Assembly: GCA_030642425.1 (NCBI GenBank)
Contig: DAOWNU010000128.1
Span: 1-6,248 of the forward strand
DNA length: 6,248 bases
Source: a bacterium
GTDB taxonomy: Bacteria > UBP14 > UBA6098
Direction of reading: 5' to 3'
This document shows positions 1-6,238 of the stretch, piece after piece. Each line of letters begins with the position of its first letter. The first letter of the stretch is position 1. The notes under the pieces are model-generated. The model was not told where the DNA came from, searched no databases, and saw only the letters and a list, made by a program, of their open reading frames with translations. The position numbers and the translations under genes are program-made.

Positions 1-129
1 GTGCGGAGGCTGCCACAAAAGGGGCATCGTTTTTTTTCGTTCTTCTCATGACACGAAGATAACTCTCTATAACTCGTTTGTAAACAAGTCATTAGGCCTC
101 AATTGAGACCCAATTATTGCAACGCACCC
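1..129 (+). repeat. structured inverted repeat, left copy (L)
   Basis: Read on the plus strand, this stretch matches the reverse complement of 6110-6238 at 115 of 129 positions (about 89%) with no gaps; base n pairs with base 6239-n. The two ends, GTGCG (1-5) and CGCAC (123-127), are complementary. Inside, four hairpins can be drawn: TGCC/GGCA at 11-14 and 23-26; GTT-TTC/GAA-AAC at 39-45 and 55-63; ACT-GTTT/AAAC-AGT at 72-89; and GG-CTC/GAG-CC at 95-110. A run of eight T lies at 30-37. The copy begins at the first base of the window, so its outer border is not visible. I do not recognise the family. It could be a small structured RNA, a MITE-like element, a transposon end or a recombination site. 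Confidence 0.93.
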
Positions 130-147
130 TAAATCCGAATATATAAT
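117..147 (+). promoter_or_regulatory. possible plus-strand promoter at inner edge of left repeat
   Basis: TTGCAA at 117-122 (4 of 6 matches to the -35 consensus) lies inside the repeat. A perfect TATAAT at 142-147 (19 bp spacer), or an overlapping TATATA at 140-145 (17 bp spacer), lies just outside it. Transcription would run towards the gene's 3' end and be antisense to it; the terminator hairpin at 172-201 would be met within about 50 bases. The -10 match is good, but the spacing is poor for the best -10 and the region is AT-rich, so chance is quite possible. Confidence 0.3.
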
Positions 148-169
148 GTTAAAAAAAGAAATTGCAAGG

Positions 170-201
170 AAAAAGGGCGGCTTTTCTCAAAGCCGCCCTT
201 T
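170..201 (-). terminator. intrinsic terminator of the giant gene
   Basis: On the minus strand the sequence reads AAAGGGCGGCTTT, a GAGA tetraloop, then AAAGCCGCCCTTT, followed by two more T. This is a perfect 13 bp GC-cored stem with a GNRA-type loop and a run of five T (174-170). It starts 27 bases after the stop codon at 229-231. It is a textbook Rho-independent terminator for the minus-strand gene. The stem is symmetric, but only three T follow it on the plus strand, so termination in the other direction would be weaker. Confidence 0.95.
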
Positions 202-228
202 GTCAGGAAAGGAGAATGAGAGAAATTA

Positions 229-3200
229 TTAGCGCATCCTGACCGCGCGTTCGATAACCTCGTAGGTCTCGCCTTCCTCGTCGGTGGCGATTACCTTGTA
301 GATGTATGTGCCGTTGGCGATCTGGTCGCCGCGGGAATCTGTGCCGTCCCAGCCGTAGGAATTATAGCCGACCGAACTCGGGCACATCTCGAACAAACGA
401 ACCGATCTTCCGCGAACCGTGAATACCCGTATCTCGACGTCGGTCATCGGCTTGCCGAGAATATAGGTGAACTCGGTGTAGTCCTTGAACGGGTTCGGGA
501 AATTGACCACCTGACGGATCGGCTTGCCGCCGCCGGTAATCAGTTCGAGCGTAGTAACGTTGTTATCCTCCTTGAGTTCGCCCAGAATGCTGTCCGGATC
601 GACAATAACATAGAGCAGATGATAATCCTCTGTTATCTCGAACGGCACGCTCACGATCTCGGAGCCATCGGCCGGGTTGAGTTCCACGATTATCTGGTCC
701 GTGCCGATCTGCTCCTCGCCGTCGAAGAAGCGCACGACAACGTTCTTTGCGGTCGTGTTGCCGTCGATACGCACCGTGGCGTTCAGCGTGATATCGTCGC
801 CCACCGCGGCCTCGGGGTTGGAGCTAATCAGGTCGCCGTCCTCGAAGAATAGATCGACGCCGTAGTAAATGGTGTCCGGGTTTTCGGGACGATAGCGAAC
901 GTCGGGCAGAATCTCGCCGTCGGGGCCGGTCTCTGTGAACTCGACCGCGAAGGCGTAGAACAGGCGAAGCAGATCGTCGCCCTCGGTGATATTCACATCG
1001 AGATAGATCGGAATGGTGCGCTCATTTCCCGGCGGGATATGCGCAAAGTCCGGCCAGCGCACGGTTTTTGACGATGATATATAATCGAATGGATAAGTGC
1101 TGTCGGCGCCTCCGAATTCGGCGTCGGCGCCCACCTGTCCCTCGATTGCGATATCGTAAGCGATGTCGTTCCCGATATTGGTCGCGACAAGCTCGATTAT
1201 CATCTCGTTCTGTCCTTGATTGAGATAGTAGAATCCGTCATCGCCGACATCGACACCGTTGACAACGCTAACTCTTTTCTGTAGGCGCATTTTTGCCCCG
1301 CGTGCGGCAACGAATATCGTGGATGTCGAGACGAACCTGTCGATGCCCATGAAATCGTCGTAATGAAGACCGGCTCCGAAATCGAGCGGGAGATCGTCCA
1401 TGGGCGCGGGAGCGTCCACTTCCGCGAGCGCGCCGATCCAGAAATTATCGACCCAGACGCTCGGCGGCCACGGGGATGCGACCGCTGCGGGCAGCGGTGT
1501 GGTCATATCCGAACCCGCGACGACCGCGCCTGTCGGAGAGAGTGTTGACCAGTTCGCGAATGTCGGCTGGCTGTAGCTCCAGCGAACGTCGTTCGCAGGA
1601 TCGACAATATCGACATAGCCGCGCAGTTCGGTCGAGAATTCGGTCAGATCGGCCTCACCACAGACCATATAGGCCGGTTCGATTATCGGGCCGCCGACGC
1701 CGTCCCTGCGGACAATCGCGAATCTCGCCGCCGGGACGTCCACAAATACCGGCGTTCCGGGGCCGGATTCGTCGTAGTGGCGTTCGTAGGCGCTGAGTTT
1801 GAGCGGAACCTCATAGACGCCCACCGGCAGGTTCGGATCGAGCTGGATATGCCAGATATAATACGCCCTGCGCGAAGACTGTATCTCCGGTATCGTTGTG
1901 CTTGCGTCCGCTTCACCGACCTGGAACAGCACCTCGTCCGCGCTGGGATTGAAGCGCCATCCGGCGGTGAACGTCCTCGGATCGTCGCCGGAAACGACGT
2001 GCGGTTCGCCGAGCGAGTCGAACGTTACATGCTGGGGCACGAACGGCCTCGGGTAACAGCCATACCACAAGAACGGCACACATGTGGGTATTCCGGAAAG
2101 ATCGGGCACGATCCTTGTGTTATACCAATGGTTGCCGGAGTTGTTATCGACCTCGACAATGAACTGCACGAACGCGCCGGTTTCGGTTTTTGGATAGCCG
2201 GCGTCGCCGAGCGGTGTGCCGGTCTCGGCCCAGGGGAGTGCGGTTACGGTGGCCGCCTGTGTCAACGGGTCGATACGCGCCATCCAGTAGTGGTCGGGTT
2301 CGAGCAGGCTCGCCGGATCGCGGCCCCCGACATGAGTTGTCAGGGAAACCTTGCCGTAGCCCGTGCCGTCGAGATAGGGATCGAACATAATATCGAATAT
2401 TTTCGGCTCGTCCCATTCGGCGATCCGCCAGCGGAGAAGAACCGTATCCGGGTGCAGCGGAACGACAGTGGGCGTGGCGTTGCGGCTCGCGATACCGACA
2501 CTGTGTCCCTTTGCGAACGCGAACTGCGCGTGCGACCATTGGACCCAGGGCGATCCGCCAAAAATCTCCTCGTTGACCAGCCAGACGCCCTTGTTAATCT
2601 CGGCGGGGCCTTCATAGCCGTGGCCTGTATATATAACATGAACTTTCAGGCGCGTTTCGCCGAGATGCTCGCACAGGTCGTCGCCATAGGAGCTGTCCGC
2701 GCCGGGGAACCAGCCGATATGCGGATGGGCCAGGTCGCCCTCTATCGGGGTCGTCGTGTCCCACGGACTCACTGCCCAGATAAGCTCCGCGTCCTCGCCG
2801 TCGCCGGGAGGCCAAATATCGTGAAGATAGCCGGTCGAGCTTACGAATCGGTCGCCCTGATCGTCGTCCCAGTCGTCGATGCCGTCGAAATTGTCGTCGT
2901 CCAGGGCCGGTGGGATAAGGATTTGAGGAATAAGGATTTCCCATTTGAATGGAAACTCGAACACCAATACTTCGTCGCCAACGTCGGGGAAACCGACGAG
3001 ATAGGGCCAAAAGCCCTCGATTAGCGCGCCGATATCGATATCGCCAGCCGCGTCGCGCGGAAGATCGATATGGTATCCGCCGATTCCCTTCGGAATCTCC
3101 TGAACCATATATCCGACAACACCGTCGCCGAAGCCGTCGGGCATTGGTGAGCTTCTGAACCAACCGCTTCCTTCGCTGTCATAATCGAAATCGAATTCGC

Positions 3201-5892
3201 CGTGATCCTGTCCGACAACTTTCAGCCAGTAGCGGCTGTATTCGGTGCTCGCGCATAGCTCGAACGTTATATCCGCCTCGCCGTATTTGGGAAGGTATTG
3301 CATCTGAGCGCCTGTGGTTGGGTCGGTTATCTCGTATGTGCTGCTAATATACTCGAACTGAAGCGGGTTAGGCAGCGGTGTGTAATAGGTATAGCTAACA
3401 CGAATCGGCGTCTTTTTCTCCTTGCCCCAGATAGTTTCATACTCGATCCAGCTATAATTGCTCGAATCGCACTGGGGGTCGGTCATCGTGGGTTCATGCC
3501 CGCCGAGATTTAGCACCGCGATATATTCGCGCCTTGGCCAGGGGACATGTCCGACCTCGATAGCGTCGGGATCGGGGACGGTTTCGCCGTCGTCCAGGAA
3601 CACGAAGCCCTCATAAGCGCCGAAATGCACATATACAAGCCGCTTCCAGACTATTTCGCCGGAGATCGAGTCCGCCTCCATCCAGTGTTCCCAATTTGCG
3701 TAATAATAAGGAACGTCGCCGATTTCCGGGATCGTATCGACATCGACAATAAGGCTTCCTGCGGCCTCCGCGGCGCCGAGAGCCATGCCCACCAGCGGCG
3801 GCGGGTCGATCCAGAGTTCCCAGCTCGCGTAGGGGTCATACCAGCCGTAGCCGGGGAACGGATCGATATTGTGAGTCCACTCGCAGCGTATCGCGCGGAT
3901 AAGATCGCCCGGATCATCGACCTCGAAAACGCCGTCGTCGTCCGAATCCACCGGATGAATGCCGTCGTGGTCGATGTCCTCATATTCGTCCGTCCAGGGG
4001 TTGAGCCAGTAAATCTCCACAACGGTGAACGAGCCGTAATTGTCGGGCTGAGGATGCATAGTTATAACATCGAGCCAGGCGTCGGGGTCGCCGTCGCCGT
4101 CCAGATCGCGGAAAATCTCCGTCGGATCTACCTCTCCGTTCATATTAAGGTCCCAATCGCCACGCAGAACATCGACAAACTTCCCGCCCGGCGTGCGAAT
4201 AATCGGGACGGTCATCGGATCGACCCAGTAGATCGGGACGTCCAGCGGGATATATTGGACATATTTCGTGTGAAGACCGGCGGTTCTCTCCTTGTTCTCG
4301 AATATCGTGAACATCTTGAACGGCTGAAAATACTCGCCGAGAATATTTTTCCAGTTCAGGTCGGTATCGGCGACAATATCCGCCTCGAACAGATAGCGGA
4401 CTTTTATGCTGTTGCGATATGTCGAGCGTGTCGAAGCGTCGTCGGGGTCGGTGAAATACATGATACTCGAAGAGACATAACCATATCCCTTGTTTCTATC
4501 GTAGAGATAATCCTCGAGATCGTCCCATGCCGGATCGCCCTCGGGAGGCGTGCCGATGCGATAGGTGATAATTACTTCGCCGCCAGCCGGAATCGTTCCC
4601 AGATCGTAAGTAAGATAAGGATAGGAAACTGTCGGCGATGGGCCGCTAATCGTGGTTACATAGTCGTAGAAAGTAACAAGTTCCTCGACCACGCTGACAT
4701 TCGTAATCGGGACGTCCCAAGTATTGCGGACCCGCAGTGTAACCTCGAATGTCTCTCTCGTATCGACCGGCAGGGCGATAGGCGCCACGTCGGAAGAGTC
4801 GATATCCGCGCCGGTGAGGAGGCTCCGAACGTTCACGACCTTTTCGGAAAAAGCCGAGAGAATCGCGTTCATGCTCCACTGCCATTGATTCGGGTCGCCG
4901 AGGCTGGGGATCATCGCGCCGGTAGTGGGCATTCCGGCGTTGATCAAAACTCTGCCGCCGCCGACCGACACCTGTGCGACAAGCGCTTTGCCGACATCGC
5001 TGCCGTCCCAGCTCGATTCGATAGCGAGGATCGTGTCCATTCCGGGGACGTTGAGAGTTGGTCCGAGGACGGTATAGACGCCCGGAGAGGAAATATCGAA
5101 ACCGACGGGATGGCGTGGATTGCGAACTTCGACGTCGCAGAATCCCGTAACCCCGCCCTCGACCGGATCGTCGAGATCGATACTGCCCGTCGGCAAGATG
5201 CCGTAGGCTTCAAGAACATACGCGCCGTTGCCCTCGCAATAGATAGTCCCGCCGGAGGAAAGAAAACCGCCGAGCACGAGGCCGACATCCGGATAGCGGG
5301 AGGCCATCTCATCGATATACACGCCGAGTGAGCCGGGCGCGGTCATGAACGCCGGTATGATAACCAGTTTAGTTCGCCATGAGAAATCGATTAGTTCGGA
5401 ATCTATCACGGTAGCAACGAAGTTTCCCGAAGTTCCGAATCTGTTGAAAATGTCGATGAAATATGGGTATTGCCATGTCGAACTAACGCCGAGAGGGTCG
5501 AGGACGCTGCTTTTCAGTATGGCCACGGACTCATCGCCCGGCAGCGTGATAGAATATGAAGCGGGGAATGCTGTCGCCGAATATGCGGGGCCGGAGCTAT
5601 GGTCGAAAGGCCTTCCGCCGCTCAGTGTGTCCGGCCAGAAGAAATAGCCGGCGAACCCGCCTTGCGCGCTCCATAGTATAGGTATTTCGCCGTATTCGGT
5701 CGCCAGCGACGGGTCGTAATTGCCAAAACCTTTCCAGCTAACCGCTCCCCTTGTGGTAACAAAGTCATACGCCGCAATATTTTCCGATTGGGTAGCGTCT
5801 GTGGGGATCAGTGTCAGGTCGGCTTGAACGGCGGAAACAAGAATAGCCACCGTAAAAAAGGCGACTATTAATATAAACGTTTGCCGTGCCAT
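229..5892 (-). CDS. giant exported multidomain surface protein with CARDB domain and C-terminal FlgD-Ig/type IX-like sorting tail
   Basis: This 1887-residue protein is probably exported and either surface-bound or released; no enzymatic role is established. Residues 1-24 form a Sec signal peptide (MARQ, hydrophobic core, cleavage after AVQA). Residues about 118-350 alternate hydrophobic strands and glycine turns, resembling an extracellular glutamine-amidotransferase-like fold (LVIIPAF at 176-182; GGTIYCEGNGAYVLEAYGIL at 214-233); this call is tentative. Residues 352-450 look like a DUF11 Ig-like domain. Calcium loops follow: a canonical EF-hand loop, DLNMNGEVDPTE (581-592), an adjacent DLDGDGDPD (596-604), then thrombospondin-3-like Asp clusters at 639-660 and 998-1011. 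Residues 660-1530 are Trp/Tyr/Asp-rich and unrecognised. Another Ig-like domain spans about 1535-1655 (TNIGND at 1571), a CARDB domain 1678-1785 (ending EDNNVTTLEL), and the sorting tail 1792-1887 (NFPNPF 1797-1802, WDGTD 1848-1852, NGTYIYK 1860-1866). Ten cysteines are scattered through it. The start was chosen because GGAGG lies 6 bases upstream and the signal peptide begins there. The gene is transcribed alone. Confidence 0.96.
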   Translation of the reverse strand: MARQTFILIVAFFTVAILVSAVQADLTLIPTDATQSENIAAYDFVTTRGAVSWKGFGNYDPSLATEYGEIPILWSAQGGFAGYFFWPDTLSGGRPFDHSSGPAYSATAFPASYSITLPGDESVAILKSSVLDPLGVSSTWQYPYFIDIFNRFGTSGNFVATVIDSELIDFSWRTKLVIIPAFMTAPGSLGVYIDEMASRYPDVGLVLGGFLSSGGTIYCEGNGAYVLEAYGILPTGSIDLDDPVEGGVTGFCDVEVRNPRHPVGFDISSPGVYTVLGPTLNVPGMDTILAIESSWDGSDVGKALVAQVSVGGGRVLINAGMPTTGAMIPSLGDPNQWQWSMNAILSAFSEKVVNVRSLLTGADIDSSDVAPIALPVDTRETFEVTLRVRNTWDVPITNVSVVEELVTFYDYVTTISGPSPTVSYPYLTYDLGTIPAGGEVIITYRIGTPPEGDPAWDDLEDYLYDRNKGYGYVSSSIMYFTDPDDASTRSTYRNSIKVRYLFEADIVADTDLNWKNILGEYFQPFKMFTIFENKERTAGLHTKYVQYIPLDVPIYWVDPMTVPIIRTPGGKFVDVLRGDWDLNMNGEVDPTEIFRDLDGDGDPDAWLDVITMHPQPDNYGSFTVVEIYWLNPWTDEYEDIDHDGIHPVDSDDDGVFEVDDPGDLIRAIRCEWTHNIDPFPGYGWYDPYASWELWIDPPPLVGMALGAAEAAGSLIVDVDTIPEIGDVPYYYANWEHWMEADSISGEIVWKRLVYVHFGAYEGFVFLDDGETVPDPDAIEVGHVPWPRREYIAVLNLGGHEPTMTDPQCDSSNYSWIEYETIWGKEKKTPIRVSYTYYTPLPNPLQFEYISSTYEITDPTTGAQMQYLPKYGEADITFELCASTEYSRYWLKVVGQDHGEFDFDYDSEGSGWFRSSPMPDGFGDGVVGYMVQEIPKGIGGYHIDLPRDAAGDIDIGALIEGFWPYLVGFPDVGDEVLVFEFPFKWEILIPQILIPPALDDDNFDGIDDWDDDQGDRFVSSTGYLHDIWPPGDGEDAELIWAVSPWDTTTPIEGDLAHPHIGWFPGADSSYGDDLCEHLGETRLKVHVIYTGHGYEGPAEINKGVWLVNEEIFGGSPWVQWSHAQFAFAKGHSVGIASRNATPTVVPLHPDTVLLRWRIAEWDEPKIFDIMFDPYLDGTGYGKVSLTTHVGGRDPASLLEPDHYWMARIDPLTQAATVTALPWAETGTPLGDAGYPKTETGAFVQFIVEVDNNSGNHWYNTRIVPDLSGIPTCVPFLWYGCYPRPFVPQHVTFDSLGEPHVVSGDDPRTFTAGWRFNPSADEVLFQVGEADASTTIPEIQSSRRAYYIWHIQLDPNLPVGVYEVPLKLSAYERHYDESGPGTPVFVDVPAARFAIVRRDGVGGPIIEPAYMVCGEADLTEFSTELRGYVDIVDPANDVRWSYSQPTFANWSTLSPTGAVVAGSDMTTPLPAAVASPWPPSVWVDNFWIGALAEVDAPAPMDDLPLDFGAGLHYDDFMGIDRFVSTSTIFVAARGAKMRLQKRVSVVNGVDVGDDGFYYLNQGQNEMIIELVATNIGNDIAYDIAIEGQVGADAEFGGADSTYPFDYISSSKTVRWPDFAHIPPGNERTIPIYLDVNITEGDDLLRLFYAFAVEFTETGPDGEILPDVRYRPENPDTIYYGVDLFFEDGDLISSNPEAAVGDDITLNATVRIDGNTTAKNVVVRFFDGEEQIGTDQIIVELNPADGSEIVSVPFEITEDYHLLYVIVDPDSILGELKEDNNVTTLELITGGGKPIRQVVNFPNPFKDYTEFTYILGKPMTDVEIRVFTVRGRSVRLFEMCPSSVGYNSYGWDGTDSRGDQIANGTYIYKVIATDEEGETYEVIERAVRMR

Positions 5893-5898
5893 TTGGAA

Positions 5899-5903
5899 CC
5901 TCC
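5899..5903 (-). promoter_or_regulatory. ribosome binding site that decides the start codon
   Basis: GGAGG on the minus strand sits 6 bases before the ATG at 5892-5890. It fixes the start at the residue that opens a classical signal peptide. An in-frame TTG at 5964-5962 would add 24 residues, but it lies in the promoter spacer upstream of the expected transcription start and would bury the signal peptide. Confidence 0.93.
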
Positions 5904-5943
5904 AATTGGCCGCGGCCACGAACTCAATCTTTTCTCCACACTC

Positions 5944-5971
5944 AATATACGAAAGATTTTCCAAATTGCAA
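5944..5971 (-). promoter_or_regulatory. probable main promoter of the giant gene
   Basis: On the minus strand TTGCAA (5971-5966, 4 of 6 to the -35 consensus) is followed after 16 bp by TATATT (5949-5944, 5 of 6 to the -10 consensus). The expected transcript start is near 5937, giving a leader of about 45 bases before the ATG. An A/T-tract-rich zone lies directly upstream and could act as an UP-element-like segment. This assumes a sigma-70-like consensus; if the host uses a Bacteroidetes-type sigma factor the elements could differ. Confidence 0.6.
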
Positions 5972-5986
5972 CAAAAAAAATAATTT

Positions 5987-6018
5987 TTTTTTATTTCTTA
6001 TCTTTTTTATTTCTTATC
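5987..6018. repeat. perfect 2 x 16 bp tandem repeat in AT-rich upstream zone
   Basis: The plus-strand unit TTTTTTATTTCTTATC occurs at 5987-6002 and again at 6003-6018 with no change. It is followed by a shorter echo, TTCTCAGG at 6019-6026 and TTCTCAGA at 6030-6037. The block lies about 15 bases upstream of the promoter's -35 element, inside a stretch (5981-6060) of about 21% GC. It may be an A-tract curvature or UP-element-like enhancer, or a slippage-prone repeat. Confidence 0.9.
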
Positions 6019-6109
6019 TTCTCAGGTTTCTTCTCAGACCCTTTTAAAAAGAGTAAAAAACTACATTTCAGGTTATCGGATAAAGAACCGTTGCAAAATA
6101 TCAAATATC
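6019..6109. other. AT-rich non-coding spacer between tandem repeat and right structured repeat
   Basis: No gene is seen here. The stretch contains A runs (6045-6059), a weak hairpin GGTT/AACC at 6071-6089, and a TTGCAA hexamer at 6091-6096. Together with 5893-6018 it forms the whole upstream region of the giant gene, which carries no other convincing coding frame. Confidence 0.6.
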
Positions 6110-6122
6110 GGGTGCGTTGCAA
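6095..6122 (-). promoter_or_regulatory. possible second promoter built on inner edge of right repeat
   Basis: On the minus strand TTGCAA (6122-6117), near the inner end of the repeat, is followed after 16 bp by TATTTT (6100-6095, 4 of 6). The architecture is the same as that of the probable main promoter: same hexamer, same spacer. It would read into the giant gene with a leader of about 195 bases. Both elements are weak and the region is AT-rich, so this is tentative. Confidence 0.25.
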
Positions 6123-6238
6123 TAAGTGGGTCTCGAATGAGGCCTAATGAATTACTTGCAAATAAGTTATAAAGAGTTATATTCGTGTCATGAGAAGAAC
6201 AAAAAAAAACGATGTCCCTTTTGTGACAGCCTCCGCAC
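6110..6238 (-). repeat. structured inverted repeat, right copy (R)
   Basis: This is the second copy of the element at 1-129, in the opposite orientation. It differs from the left copy at element positions 13, 24, 38, 58, 67, 75, 76, 81, 84, 85, 88, 102, 104 and 113. Ten differences are transitions and four are transversions, with no insertion or deletion even next to the T-run. Here both borders can be seen: on the plus strand GGTGCG (6111-6116) and CGCACC (6234-6239) are perfectly complementary ends. The flanks (ATATCG before, AAGCGC after) show no obvious target-site duplication. The copy ends about 220 bases upstream of the giant gene's ATG. Confidence 0.93.

Noticed and set aside
1..129. 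tRNA or tRNA-like gene, because of the cloverleaf-like layout
   Set aside because: It is too long, and it has no T-loop GTTCRANYC box, anticodon arm or 7 bp acceptor stem.
206..242. Tiny plus-strand frame after AAAGGAG at about 208
   Set aside because: It would give about 8 residues, the spacing between the GGAG and the ATG is too short, and it overlaps the giant gene's stop.
1777..3024. 415-codon open frame on the plus strand
   Set aside because: It lies wholly antisense to the giant gene. The translation is Arg-rich and has no recognisable domain; it is a shadow of a strongly biased coding frame.
3547..5331. 594-codon open frame on the plus strand
   Set aside because: It is antisense to the same gene, with low-complexity Ile/Arg/Asp/Val-rich composition caused by reverse-complemented codons and no convincing ribosome binding site. 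The real frame has a signal peptide, domains, promoter and terminator.
5881..6147. 88-codon plus-strand frame near the right edge
   Set aside because: It runs through the giant gene's start, ribosome binding site and promoter and into the structured repeat. The Phe/Leu/Lys-rich product comes from T and A runs.
1..6238. Integron attC sites flanking a gene cassette
   Set aside because: attC sites flank cassettes in direct orientation and carry a GTTRRRY core. These repeats are inverted, and GTTGCAA does not fit the core.
1..6238. Assembly hairpin artefact or inverted terminal repeats of a replicating linear molecule
   Set aside because: Both normally give nearly identical arms. Here the arms differ at 14 of 129 positions, with compensatory changes, which implies long independent evolution. 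It cannot be fully excluded without reads.
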